A stretch of 64,000 nucleotides of DNA. Origin: JAJDXW01 sp965202895. GTDB lineage: Bacteria > Pseudomonadota > Gammaproteobacteria > HK1. Position 1 is the first letter of the stretch; every line of letters starts with the position of its first letter. Below are positions 23,801-32,805 of this stretch, piece after piece. The notes beneath the pieces were generated by a model that did no database searches, was not told the origin of the DNA, and worked only from the letters and a program-made list of their open reading frames with translations. Location of the stretch: assembly GCA_965202895.1 (NCBI GenBank), contig OZ241901.1:1798001-1862000 (forward strand), given 5' to 3'. The position numbers and the translations under genes were made by a program.

Positions 23801-24511
23801 TCAGCCCCCGAGATAGGAGCGGATCAGGTCCTCGCTCCCCCGCAGGGCCGCCGACGACTCTTCCAGCGCGATCGCCCCGTTCTGGATGACGAGCCCGCGC
23901 TCGGCGAAGTCGAGACCGACGTGGATGTTCTGCTCCACGATGATCACGGTGAGGGCAAGCTCCTCGATCACCCGCTGCATGACCTCGAAGAGCTGCTCGA
24001 TCCACACCGGCGAGAGGCCGGCCGACGGCTCGTCGAGGAGGATGAGCCGCGGGGCGCCCATCAGCGCGCGGGCGAGGGCCAGGGTCTGCTGCTCCCCGCC
24101 ACTCAGGGTCAGGGCCTTGAGCCGGCTCTTGCGCCGCAGCACCGGGAAGTGCTCCAGCATCTCCTCGATGCGGCCCCGCACCTCGGCGCGCGGCTCGCCC
24201 CGGCTGAGGCATCCGAGCTCCAGGTTCTCGTAGACCGTCTTGCGCCCGAAGAGCTTCCGGTCCTGCGGGATGTAGACGAGCCCGTCGTGGTAGCGCCGGT
24301 GGGCCGGGACGTCGTTGACGACCCGACCGTCGTACCGCACCTCCCCCGACCGCGGCTCGAGGAACCCGGCGATCGCCTTCAGGATGGTGCTCTTGCCCGA
24401 GCCGTTGCCGCCGAGGATGCACACCACCTCGCCCGCCCCCACCTCCAGGCTGATGCCGTCGATGACCTCGACCGGACCGTAGCCGAGGCGGAGATCCTCA
24501 AGCGCGAGCAT
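23801..24511 (-). CDS. livF: Liv-type ABC transporter ATP-binding protein, LivF-like
   Basis: Second ATPase subunit of the second Liv importer, 236 aa. Walker A is GGNGSGKST, the signature is LSGGEQQTLALARAL, Walker B is RLILLDEPSAGLS, and the switch His is replaced by Gln in VIIVEQNIHVGL, as in many LivF. The ATG at 24509-24511 begins MLALEDLRLGYGPVEVI, the normal LivF N-terminus; the open frame upstream has no family similarity. It overlaps livG by 14 bp. It is the last gene of the livKHMGF run and leads into the SDR-aminotransferase-HyuAB genes. Confidence 0.95.
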   Translation of the reverse strand: MLALEDLRLGYGPVEVIDGISLEVGAGEVVCILGGNGSGKSTILKAIAGFLEPRSGEVRYDGRVVNDVPAHRRYHDGLVYIPQDRKLFGRKTVYENLELGCLSRGEPRAEVRGRIEEMLEHFPVLRRKSRLKALTLSGGEQQTLALARALMGAPRLILLDEPSAGLSPVWIEQLFEVMQRVIEELALTVIIVEQNIHVGLDFAERGLVIQNGAIALEESSAALRGSEDLIRSYLGG

Positions 24512-25334
24512 CCGCCGCCCCTCCCGGTCCCGGCCGGCCCCCTGGTCCTTGCCCCCGTCCGCGCGCCCGCGCCTGCCCGAGATAGGCCTCGCGCACCCGG
24601 GGGTCCTCCTGCACCTCGGACGGCGACCCGGACTCGACGAGGAGCTGCCCGGAGACCAGTACCGAGATGCGCTCACAGAGCGACATCACGAGGTTGAGGA
24701 CGTGTTCGACCAGGACGACGGTCGCCCCCAGCTCTTCGTTGATGCGCCGGATGAGGTCCGCGATCTCGTCGATGCGGACGAGGCTCAGGCCCGCCGCCGG
24801 CTCGTCGAGAAGCAGCACCCTCGGCCGCGGCACGATGGCGCGGGCGATCTCGACGAGGCGCATCTGCCCCCCCGAGAGCTCGTCGCCCCTGCGGTCCGCG
24901 AGATGCTCGATGCCGACGAATTCCAGGGTCTCCCGCGCGCGGTCCACGGACTCGCGTTCGAGCCGGCGGAAGCGGGGGGTGCGGAACGCGATGTCGAGGA
25001 GGGACTGGCGGCGTGTCGCATGAAGCCCGAGCATGACGTTCTCGAGCACCGTGAGCTGGTCGACCAGGGCTGCCCGCTGGTAGGTGCGCATCACCCCGTG
25101 GCGGGCCACCGCATGGTTCGGCCAGCGGGTGACGTCGTCCCCGAAGAGCCGGATCGCTCCCTCGGTGACGGGATGGATGCGCGAGATGACGTTGAGGAGG
25201 GTGGTCTTGCCCGAGCCGTTCGGCCCGATGATCCCGCGGAGCTGTCCGGCGGGGACCCGGCAGGACACGTCCTCCAGGGCGCGGATGCCCCCGAAGCGGA
25301 TCGACACGCCTTCCAGGGCGAGGGCGGCGGTCAT
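24498..25334 (-). CDS. livG: Liv-type ABC transporter ATP-binding protein, LivG-like
   Basis: First ATPase subunit of the second Liv importer, 278 aa. Walker A is GPNGSGKTT, the Q-loop region is MRTYQRAALVDQLTVLENV, the signature is LSGGQMRLVEIARA, Walker B is RVLLLDEPAAGLS and the switch His lies in VVLVEHVLNLVM. The ATG at 25332-25334 overlaps the livM stop. The C-terminus after the normal AYLG end carries an Arg/Gly/Pro tail (GRGQGPGGRPGPGGA), again of low complexity, encoded where the gene overlaps livF. Confidence 0.95.
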   Translation of the reverse strand: MTAALALEGVSIRFGGIRALEDVSCRVPAGQLRGIIGPNGSGKTTLLNVISRIHPVTEGAIRLFGDDVTRWPNHAVARHGVMRTYQRAALVDQLTVLENVMLGLHATRRQSLLDIAFRTPRFRRLERESVDRARETLEFVGIEHLADRRGDELSGGQMRLVEIARAIVPRPRVLLLDEPAAGLSLVRIDEIADLIRRINEELGATVVLVEHVLNLVMSLCERISVLVSGQLLVESGSPSEVQEDPRVREAYLGQARARGRGQGPGGRPGPGGAADARA

Positions 25335-26293
25335 GGCCGGTGCCGCCGTTCGCGGAGGCTCGGGAAGAAGTGTTCGACGAGGCCCGCGAGGCCGCGGGGG
25401 AAGAACACGATGGTCAGCAGCAGGATCCCGCCGATCGCGAACTCCCACAGCCCCTTGAAGGCGCGGAGGATCTCGATGAGCAGGGTCATGATCGACGCGC
25501 CGAGCACGGAGCCGAGGAGGCTCGCGACCCCCCCGAGGGCGACCATGCAGAGCTGCACCACGAGCTGGAGGAGCCAGAAGTTCTGCGGGTCGATGAATTG
25601 CAGGGTGATGGCGTGGAGCCCTCCCGCGAGGCCGGCGAGGAGGCCGCTCACCGCGAATACCGCGATCTTGGTGGTGAACACGTTGATGCCGAGCGCCGGC
25701 GCGACCAGCTCCTGTTCCGCGAGGCAGAGCAGCGACCGCCCGAAGCCGGAGGCGACGAGGTTGCGCACCACCCACATCGTGCCGAGGAGGGTCAGCAGGG
25801 AGAGGTAGTAGGTCGCCTGGATGTTCGGGATCGGGAGGCCGAAATAGTTCGGATGGGGGACGGAGAAGCCGCTCGCGCCCCCGGTGAGGAAGCGCGCGTG
25901 CAGGAACGACCAGTGCACGATGAGCACGAACGAGATGGTGATGATCGCGAGGTAGAGGCCCCGGAGCCGGAGGGCGGGGAGGGCGACGAGGGTCCCCACC
26001 GCGGCGGCGAGCAGCGCCCCGGCCGGCCACGCGATCCAGAACGACCAGTCCGCGCGCACGACGAGGAGCCCCATGGTGTAGGCCCCGAGCCCCATGAAGG
26101 CGACGTTCGCCTTGGCGAACTGCCCCGCGTAGCCCATGATGAGGTTGAGCGAGGTCGCCATGATGATGTTGATGATGAGGATGTTGAGGACGTGCACCTT
26201 GTAGAGGCTCACCGTCCAGGGGGCGACGGCGAGCACCGCGACGCCCGCCGCGGCGGCGAGACGGAGCACCCGCTCGGGGCGCACCGCGATCAT
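25331..26293 (-). CDS. livM: Liv-type ABC transporter permease, LivM-like
   Basis: Inner-membrane permease of the second Liv importer, 320 aa. The diagnostic motif is NLIMGYAGQFAKANVAFMG (about residues 50-68), followed by LRGLYLAIITISF and the C-terminal VVFFPRGLAGLVEHFFP. Compared with LivM1 it has no low-complexity N-terminus. The ATG is at 26291-26293; the stop overlaps livG (ATGA). The upstream gap to livH is unusually long for a Liv operon (425 bp). Confidence 0.94.
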   Translation of the reverse strand: MIAVRPERVLRLAAAAGVAVLAVAPWTVSLYKVHVLNILIINIIMATSLNLIMGYAGQFAKANVAFMGLGAYTMGLLVVRADWSFWIAWPAGALLAAAVGTLVALPALRLRGLYLAIITISFVLIVHWSFLHARFLTGGASGFSVPHPNYFGLPIPNIQATYYLSLLTLLGTMWVVRNLVASGFGRSLLCLAEQELVAPALGINVFTTKIAVFAVSGLLAGLAGGLHAITLQFIDPQNFWLLQLVVQLCMVALGGVASLLGSVLGASIMTLLIEILRAFKGLWEFAIGGILLLTIVFFPRGLAGLVEHFFPSLRERRHRP

Positions 26294-26718
26294 CCGGCGC
26301 CCCCGCCGCGGCGGTTCCCGGCTTCTCCTCCGGCGCGAGTGCCGGCGCCGGGCGCCTGGCCGCGGGCCGTGGGCCGCGCCCGGCGCCGTTCCCGGAGCGC
26401 CGGGAGGCCGTGGCGGCGGGACGACGCGCGGGCCGGAACGCTCCGGGGCCGCATCGGAGCCCGGCGGGGGCGCGCGGTCGAAGCGGCTTGGGGGATGCGT
26501 CCCGTCACGGCGAAGGGATCGGGGTCCGGAGCGGGAAGCGGGCGGGATTCGCGGTCCGGGGGCCGGGGCCGCGAAGCCCCTTGCGGAAGGCCTCGGCGGG
26601 GACGAATTCGAGGGGATACGTCACGGTGAATACGTCATCCGGGCCGGGGCTCCGTACTTCCTCTGCCTGCCTGTCGGGTGGGGAGGGTCCCCGGGGGCTC
26701 TTCCCGAGGGGCCGGCTC
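26294..26718. other. 425-bp gap between livM and livH; low-complexity, no gene seen
   Basis: Both strands were checked for conserved starts, protein motifs and RNA genes, and nothing was convincing. The sequence is GC-rich with GGAGCGGGAAGCGGGCGGG-like microrepeats around 26515-26600. In other Liv operons livH and livM are adjacent or overlap, so this looks like inserted or expanded filler DNA. Confidence 0.5.
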
Positions 26719-27591
26719 CTAGACCCGGGTCTGTTCCTTCGAGCCGAAGAGGCCGCTCGGGCGGATGAGCAGGACGAGGATGATGACCGCGAACCCCGCG
26801 ATGTCCTGGAACATGGTGCCGGCGTACCCGCTCAGCATCTGCTCGAAGATCCCCATCAGCAGCCCGCCGATCACCGCCCCCGCCAGGCTGTCGAACCCGC
26901 CGAGCACCGCGGCGGCGAAGGACTTGACGAGGATGGAGAGCCCCATGTCGGGATACACGAGGACGATCGGCGCCAACAGCACCCCGGCGAGCCCGCCGAG
27001 GAGCGAGCCGAGGGCCCAGATCCAGAGGAACACCAGCCGCACGTCGATGCCGACGAGGGCCGCCGCGTCCTTGTCTTCGGAGACCGCCTGCATCATCTTG
27101 CCGTGCCGGGTGAGGGCGAAGAAGAGCCCGAAGAGGACCATGCACACGAGCGCCGCCCCGCCGAGCACGAGGTGCTGGCGCTGGATGAAGACGCCCTGGA
27201 TGACGAGGGGCTCGAACGAGAAGATCGGCGGGTAGGCGACGAAGTCGCCCCGCGTTCCGTACGAGGTCCGGACCACGCCCTTGATCATGAACGAGACCGC
27301 GATGGTCGCGATGATGAGCGCGAGGTCGCTCGCGTTCGCGAGCGGCCGGTACGCCCCCCGCTCGATCAGGATCCCGAGGATGGTGGTGACGAGGACCGCG
27401 AGGGTCAGCGCCCACCAGTAGTCGATCCCGTTCGCGGTCAGCAGGTAGCCGACGAACGCGGCGGTCGCGAAGATCTCCCCGTGGGCGAAGTTGACGGCCC
27501 GCGCGCCCTTGTACACGACGACCATGCCGAGGGCGACGAGCCCGTAGATGCTGCCGAGGGCGATGCCGCTCGCGAGGAGGTCGAAGAACAT
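26719..27591 (-). CDS. livH: Liv-type ABC transporter permease, LivH-like
   Basis: Inner-membrane permease of the second Liv importer, 290 aa. It opens MFFDLLASGIALGSIYGLVA and carries the hallmark VVYKGARAVNFAHGEIF. The coupling-helix region is MMQAVSEDKDAAALVGIDV and the end motif is LIRPSGLFG. The ATG is at 27589-27591. It lies 171 bp downstream of livK and 425 bp upstream of livM. The family match is clear; the substrate is unknown. Confidence 0.94.
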   Translation of the reverse strand: MFFDLLASGIALGSIYGLVALGMVVVYKGARAVNFAHGEIFATAAFVGYLLTANGIDYWWALTLAVLVTTILGILIERGAYRPLANASDLALIIATIAVSFMIKGVVRTSYGTRGDFVAYPPIFSFEPLVIQGVFIQRQHLVLGGAALVCMVLFGLFFALTRHGKMMQAVSEDKDAAALVGIDVRLVFLWIWALGSLLGGLAGVLLAPIVLVYPDMGLSILVKSFAAAVLGGFDSLAGAVIGGLLMGIFEQMLSGYAGTMFQDIAGFAVIILVLLIRPSGLFGSKEQTRV

Positions 27592-27762
27592 GGGGCGGGA
27601 CCCGTCTCGAGGAGGAGGCGGCGGACGGACGGCGCCGGGCGCGCGGGCGGCCCGCCCGACCGGGACCGGACCGGGGGGGCCGCCCCCGGATGCCCCGAGG
27701 GCGGGCCCGGACCCGCGGACCGTCCCTCCGCTACGCGCTCCGTGCGCGCTGCACGCCCCTCG

Positions 27763-28950
27763 TCAGTCGAGGACCTTCCAGGTCAGGCCGACGTCCATCT
27801 GCTTGCCGTCGTGGAGCTTCTGGAACATGCCGGTCTTGTTGCCGTCGTGGTCCGCCGCCGAGTAGGTGATCGGGCCGAAGATCATCTCCGACTCGAAGCC
27901 CTCGATGGACTCCATCGCCGCGATCAGGGATTCGCGGGTGAGGTCGCGGCCGGCGCGCCGGAGCGCCTCGACCACCACGCTGGCCCCGGTCACGCCCCAC
28001 ATGCTGTACGGCGTCAGCTTGATCTCGGGCGCGATGGCCGCGAGCCTGGCCTTCCAGGGCTCGAGGTCCGGCGCGTTCGGGTCGCGGGTGAAGGTCACCG
28101 TGTAGGCGTTGTCGATCGCTCCCGGGATGCCGACGTCCTTCTCGAGCTGCACGAGGTCGTTGATGGACGTGTGCAGGATGATGGGGAGCTTGGTGAGCCC
28201 ATACTGGTGGGCGGCCCGGAGGAAGACCGTCGTCGGCTTCGGGAAGAGGTCGGTGATGATCACGTCCGGGTTCGCCTTGGAGATGCGAAGCGCCTGCGGG
28301 GTCGCGTCGGCGGTCTCCGCGGTCATCTCCTCGTCGGCGACCGGGGTGATGCCGTACTCCTTCAGCTTGTTCATCACGCCTTCGTACTTGGCCTGCCCCC
28401 ACGCGTCGTGCTGGGCGATGATGGCGACCCGCTCCGCGTTCGGGATGCTGCGGGCGAAGTCGGCCTGGAGCACGCCTTCGTAGCCGGCGCGAAGCGACGT
28501 GCGGAAGAGGCAGCAGTTGGGCTGTTGCGTGATCTTGTCGTTGGTCGCCCCCCAGACGGAGTACGGCACCCCGTTCTCGAGCACGATGTCGCGGTAGGAC
28601 AGGATCTCGTTGCTGCACCCGCCCGAGGCGAGCATGAAGACCCGATGGTCGTGGATCGCCTTCTTGACGGCGGGAATGCCCATCTCGGCGGTGCAGCCGG
28701 TGTCCTCCTCGACCCATTCGATCCTGCGTCCGTGGATGCCCCCCGCGTCGTTGACCTCGGACCAGACCGCCTTGGCGCCGGTGGCCATGCCGGGGCCCAC
28801 GGTGGCGCCGGCCGGGCCGGTGAGCGGGACCATGAGCCCGATCCGGATGGTGTCGTCCGTCACCCCGGTCTCGGCGCCGGCGCCGCCGGCCGTCAAGGCC
28901 AGGGCGCACCCCAGTGCGGAGAGGGCGCGTCTCGTCGCGTGCGTTTTCAT
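27763..28950 (-). CDS. livK: Liv-type periplasmic substrate-binding protein
   Basis: Receptor of the second Liv importer, 395 aa. A signal peptide (RRALSALGCALALTAGGAGA, cleavage before ET) leads into DDTIRIGLMVPLTGPAGATV, then GMATGAKAVWSEVNDAGGIHGRRI, all characteristic of the type I binding fold. The ATG at 28948-28950 has AGGAGG about 8 bases upstream. Paired cysteines (GGCSN; NCCLF) could form disulfides. It is the first gene of the eleven-gene minus-strand run, so its promoter probably controls the whole cluster; a candidate operator lies about 200 bp upstream. Confidence 0.94.
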   Translation of the reverse strand: MKTHATRRALSALGCALALTAGGAGAETGVTDDTIRIGLMVPLTGPAGATVGPGMATGAKAVWSEVNDAGGIHGRRIEWVEEDTGCTAEMGIPAVKKAIHDHRVFMLASGGCSNEILSYRDIVLENGVPYSVWGATNDKITQQPNCCLFRTSLRAGYEGVLQADFARSIPNAERVAIIAQHDAWGQAKYEGVMNKLKEYGITPVADEEMTAETADATPQALRISKANPDVIITDLFPKPTTVFLRAAHQYGLTKLPIILHTSINDLVQLEKDVGIPGAIDNAYTVTFTRDPNAPDLEPWKARLAAIAPEIKLTPYSMWGVTGASVVVEALRRAGRDLTRESLIAAMESIEGFESEMIFGPITYSAADHDGNKTGMFQKLHDGKQMDVGLTWKVLD

Positions 28951-29145
28951 CGGGAACCTCCTGGAGTCATGTCGAGGGGGCGCCGCGCCGGGCGGCGCTC
29001 CCGGAATGCCGGACGGCGTGCGCTTCCCGCCGGGCCGCCGGGTGAAGGCCACGGCAGCGGGGGCCGAGGCCGGCAGACGACGGCCAAGGCGAAGGACCCA
29101 CCGTCCGAGCGTATGCGCGGGCGATGGTGGCATGGCTCCGGAATC

Positions 29146-29171
29146 ACTGTCAACAATTTACTTTCGACAGT
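29146..29171. promoter_or_regulatory. Candidate operator upstream of livK2: ACTGTC/GACAGT inverted repeat with ATTGTTGACA motif
   Basis: ACTGTC at 29146-29151 and GACAGT at 29166-29171 form a 6-bp inverted repeat with a 14-bp spacer in an AT-richer patch of otherwise GC-rich DNA. On the minus strand it includes ATTGTTGACA (29157-29148), nearly identical to ATTGTCGACA in the operator at 33674-33698. The TTGACA (29153-29148) could also be a -35 box for livK, but no good -10 lies 16-18 bp on. The rest of the 404-bp livK-ATPase gap shows nothing recognisable. Confidence 0.45.
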
Positions 29172-29354
29172 TTCGAATGGCTTCCTTCAGCCGCCGCCCG
29201 GGGGCGGGCGACGGGGCAGACCGTGGTCATCCGTTCCCGTGGCCGGATGGGCTCGGAAGCGTTGCCGAGCGAAAGCGGTCATACTGGCGGCCGCGTGGAA
29301 CAACCCATCGGCCGGTGCGCGAACGCGCCGCCGATGGAAGCGAGGGACCGAGCC

Positions 29355-30911
29355 ATGCGCTTCTTCAACACCGCAGGTCCGATCAAGCCCACGGACCACT
29401 ACTGCATCCCGCCGCTCGAGCGCTTCGACCTCGACGAGGTGCTGGCGCTCGTGCGGACGAAGAAGTACTTCGTCCTGCACGCTCCCCGGCAGACGGGCAA
29501 GACCTCCGCCCTGCTGGCGCTGCGCGAGGTGCTCAACGGGCGGGGCTACGCCTGCGTGTACACCACCGTCGAGACCGCGCGCACGGCCCGCGACGACGCG
29601 GAGCAGGCCATGCGCGCGGTGCTTGCCGGACTGAGCTCACAGGTGCGCTCGACACTGGGGGACGAGTTTCCGGCGAGGATCTGGTCCGGCGTTCTGGCCG
29701 AATTCGGCTCGAGCGAGGCGCTGCGCGAGGCGCTGGCGCGCTGGGCGGACGCGTCGCCGAAGCCGCTGGTGGTGCTCATCGACGAGATCGACACCCTCCA
29801 GGGCGACCCGCTGCTCTCGGTGCTCCAGCAGCTGCGCGCGGGCTACCCCATGCGCCCGGACGCCTTTCCGCAGTGCGTGGTGCTGTGCGGGCTGCGCGAC
29901 GTGCGCGACTACCGCATCCGGTCCACCAGCAGCCCCTTCAACATCGTGGCCGAGTCGTTGCGGCTCGGCGACTTCACGCAAGAAGAGACCTTGGCCCTGC
30001 TCGGCCAGCACACCGGGGAGACGGGACAGGCGTTCACGGACGGGGCGCGCGAGGCGATCTGGACCCAAACCCTGGGCCAGCCGTGGCTGGTGAACGCGCT
30101 GGCTTACGAGACCTGCTTCAAGCGCAAGGCGGGGCGGGACCGCTCGCGCGCCATCACCGCCGATGACGTCGCCGAGGCGCGTGAGGCGCTCATCGTGCGC
30201 CGGGTGACGCATCTCGACCAGCTGGCGGACAAGCTCCGGGAAGACCGGGTGCGCCGGGTCGTCGAGCCGATGCTGAGCGGCGTGGACGAGCGGCGCGCGA
30301 CCAGCCACGACGTCGAGTACGTGCGCGACCTCGGGCTGATTGCGCGCGATGCGCCGGTGCGCATCGCCAACCCCATCTACGCGGAGGTCGTGCCGCGCCA
30401 GCTGGGCTGGATCGTGCAGGAGGAGCTGGACCTGGACACGGCGTGGTACGTGGACGAGGCCGGCGGCCTGGACGTGGACAAGCTCCTCGCGTCGTTCCAG
30501 GACTTCTTCCGCCGCCACTCCGAGCACTGGAGGCGCCGGTTCGACTACGAGGAGCCGTGGCCGCAGATCCTGTTGCAGGCGTACCTGCACCGGGTGGTGA
30601 ACGGGGGCGGGCGCATCGAGCGGGAGTACGGGTTGGGCCGGGGCCGGGTGGACCTGCTGCTGGTGTGGCCGCAGGGGGAGCGGGTGCGGGAGTTCGTGGT
30701 GGAGTGCAAGGTGGTGCGCGACAAGGATGGTTTGGAGAGCACGGTGGCGGAGGGGGTGGAGCAGACGGCGGGATACATGGACCGCTGCGCGGCGGAGGCG
30801 GGCCATCTGGTGGTCATCGATCAGCGCGAGGGCCGGAGCTGGGAGGACAAGGTGTTCCACCGCCAGCGGCGGTCGAAGGACGGGGCGCCGGTGGAAGTCT
30901 GGGGCATGTGA
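29355..30911 (+). CDS. AAA-family ATPase with C-terminal PD-(D/E)XK-like domain
   Basis: A protein of 518 aa from the ATG at 29355. The N-terminal ATPase has a Walker A-type loop APRQTGKTS (residues 43-51) and Walker B LVVLIDEID (around 139-146). A sensor-like stretch VVLCGLRDVRDYRI and winged-helix-like middle follow. The C-terminal 100 residues hold YGLGRGRVDLLLVWP and REFVVECKVV, matching the D...ExK core of restriction-type nuclease folds. Proteins of this architecture (AAA-ATPase-like plus PD-(D/E)XK-like) are common and poorly characterised, and their patchy distribution suggests mobile or conflict-related roles. It stands alone on the plus strand between two catabolic clusters. Earlier in-frame starts exist (29124), but conservation should begin at MRFFNTAGPI. 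Confidence 0.8.
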   Translation: MRFFNTAGPIKPTDHYCIPPLERFDLDEVLALVRTKKYFVLHAPRQTGKTSALLALREVLNGRGYACVYTTVETARTARDDAEQAMRAVLAGLSSQVRSTLGDEFPARIWSGVLAEFGSSEALREALARWADASPKPLVVLIDEIDTLQGDPLLSVLQQLRAGYPMRPDAFPQCVVLCGLRDVRDYRIRSTSSPFNIVAESLRLGDFTQEETLALLGQHTGETGQAFTDGAREAIWTQTLGQPWLVNALAYETCFKRKAGRDRSRAITADDVAEAREALIVRRVTHLDQLADKLREDRVRRVVEPMLSGVDERRATSHDVEYVRDLGLIARDAPVRIANPIYAEVVPRQLGWIVQEELDLDTAWYVDEAGGLDVDKLLASFQDFFRRHSEHWRRRFDYEEPWPQILLQAYLHRVVNGGGRIEREYGLGRGRVDLLLVWPQGERVREFVVECKVVRDKDGLESTVAEGVEQTAGYMDRCAAEAGHLVVIDQREGRSWEDKVFHRQRRSKDGAPVEVWGM

Positions 30912-31162
30912 CGCGACGTCATCGGTCGGGATCCCTGCCCGGGCCCCGGGAAACGTCGGCACCGGTCCGCATGAGCGCGGACTCTCCCTGATCCCGGAGC
31001 CGGACGCGCGGCGGGCGGGTCGGCTTCGGGCGGCGTAGAACCGGAGCGGACGGCGGGGAGAAGCGGGGGCGGAGCGGGGATCCCGGTGCGGCATCGGGCG
31101 GCCCCGGCGCCGGACGACATCCGGTCATCGCGCCGCCGCGGACGACGGCCCGCCGCTTCGGG

Positions 31163-32629
31163 TCAGACGCGCACCGAGACGTACTTGATCGTGGTGAACT
31201 CCTCGATCCCCCAGTGCCCGCCCTCGCGGCCGAGCCCGCTCTCGCCGACGCCTCCCATCGGCACCTCCGCCCCCTGCGGGCGCCGGTCGTTCACCCCGAC
31301 GAAGCCGCAGCGGAAGACCGCCGCGGTCCGGAACGCGCGGGCGAGGTCGCGCGTGTAGCAGTAGGCGGTGAGGCCGTAGGTCGGGTGGTTGACGTTCCGG
31401 AACAGCGCCTCCTCGTCGCGGAAGCGGACGAACGCGGCCACCGGGCCGAAGGTCTCCTCGTGCATGACGAGCATGTCCGGGGTCGTGTCGACGAGGGCGG
31501 TCGGGGGGTGGAACCAGCCCCTCCGGCCGGGGCGGCCCCCGCCGCCATCGTCGCCCGCTCCGCCGCCGAGGAGCCGGGCGCCCTTGTCGAGGGCGTCGCG
31601 GACGTGCCGCCGGGTCTTCTCGACCGCGCCCTCGTTCTGGAGCGGCCCCATGGTGACCGCCGGGTCCATCCCGTCCCCGACGACGATCGCCTCCATCCCG
31701 GCGAGGAAGCGCTCCAGGAACGGCGCCGCGATCGATTCGTGGAGGAACGTCCGCGCGGGGCACGAGCAGGTCTGCCCCGCGTTGGTGAACTTGCGCGCGA
31801 GGAGGTCGCCCGCCGCGAGGTCGAGGTCGGCGTCGTCGTGGACCACGAAGGGCGCGTGCCCGCCGAGCTCCATGGTCATGCCCTTCATGAGCGCCCCCGC
31901 CTGCCCGCCGAGATGCCGGCCGACGGCCGACGACCCGGTGAACGTGACGTGCCGGATCGCGGGATGCCCGAGGAGCGTCCGGCAGGCGTCGTCCGAGCGG
32001 GTCGTGGTGACCACGTTGACCACCCCGGGCGGGAGGCCGGCCGCCTCGAACAGCCGCGCGGCGGCGAGGGCGCTGAACGGGGTCTCGCGGTGGGGCTTGA
32101 CGACGAGGGGGCAGCCCGCCGCGAGGGCCGGAGCGCCCTTCCGGGCGATCATCGCGAAGGGGTCGTTGCCGGAGCTGACCAGCAGGGTCGGCCCGACCGG
32201 CTCGCGGAAGACGAGCTGGTGCTTCCCCGGGTCCTGGGCGGGCACGATCTCCCCGTAGAGGCGGCGCCCCTCGGCCGCGTACCAGCGGACGAAGCTCACC
32301 CCGTAGTCGATCTCGCCGCGCGATTCGGCGAGGGGCTTCCCCTGCTCGAGGGTGATGAGCCGCGCGAGCGCCTCGCGATGCCGCTCCATGAGGTCGGCGG
32401 CCCGCATGAGGAGGGCTTCGCGATCCACGGCCGGGGCTGCCGCCCATCCCGGAGCGGCGCGCCCCGCCGCGTCGGCGGCGAGCGCGGCCTCGGAGGGGTC
32501 CCGATCGGGGACGCGCCCGACGACCTCCAGGTTGGCGGGATTGGCGACCTCGATCGTGCGCCCGGCGGCGGGCTCCACCCATCGGCCCTCGACGAGGTTG
32601 GCGGCGAGCGAGTCGGGAACGAGCTGCAT
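31163..32629 (-). CDS. NAD(P)-dependent aldehyde dehydrogenase (semialdehyde-dehydrogenase-like)
   Basis: Oxidises an aldehyde to the acid, 488 aa. The family core is complete: Asn in SSGNDPFAMIARK, cofactor loop FTGSSAVGRHLGG, general-base Glu in MELGGHAP, and catalytic Cys in NAGQTCSCPART. EETFGPVAAF and GEVP-like C-terminal blocks are present. Overall it resembles succinate-semialdehyde dehydrogenases. A glycine-rich insert (GGGAGDDGGGGRPGRRG) replaces the usual short loop before the FxPT strand, another example of low-complexity expansion. The ATG is at 32627-32629. With the SDR upstream it is transcribed away from the PhyH-HyuAB genes, and it is a natural acceptor for aldehydes made by the GMC oxidoreductase. 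Confidence 0.93.
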   Translation of the reverse strand: MQLVPDSLAANLVEGRWVEPAAGRTIEVANPANLEVVGRVPDRDPSEAALAADAAGRAAPGWAAAPAVDREALLMRAADLMERHREALARLITLEQGKPLAESRGEIDYGVSFVRWYAAEGRRLYGEIVPAQDPGKHQLVFREPVGPTLLVSSGNDPFAMIARKGAPALAAGCPLVVKPHRETPFSALAAARLFEAAGLPPGVVNVVTTTRSDDACRTLLGHPAIRHVTFTGSSAVGRHLGGQAGALMKGMTMELGGHAPFVVHDDADLDLAAGDLLARKFTNAGQTCSCPARTFLHESIAAPFLERFLAGMEAIVVGDGMDPAVTMGPLQNEGAVEKTRRHVRDALDKGARLLGGGAGDDGGGGRPGRRGWFHPPTALVDTTPDMLVMHEETFGPVAAFVRFRDEEALFRNVNHPTYGLTAYCYTRDLARAFRTAAVFRCGFVGVNDRRPQGAEVPMGGVGESGLGREGGHWGIEEFTTIKYVSVRV

Positions 32630-32805
32630 GGCGGTCTCCGTCGGTGGCGGGGGCGCCCGGTCTCCGGGCGCGGGGATGATGGGATGGGCCGGGGCCGGGG
32701 AGCGGGCGCCCCCGAGTCGTCCGCGATGCGCGCCTCGGCGGTCGGGGGGAGGGCGCCGGCTCGGAGGCCGCGGCGGCGCCGGCGCTCCCGGCCGGGGCGG
32801 CGGGA

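Noticed and set aside
29100..29160. TTGACA upstream of livK2 as a standard sigma-70 promoter
   Set aside because: No acceptable -10 hexamer lies 16-18 bp downstream on the minus strand, so only the operator-like symmetry is reported.
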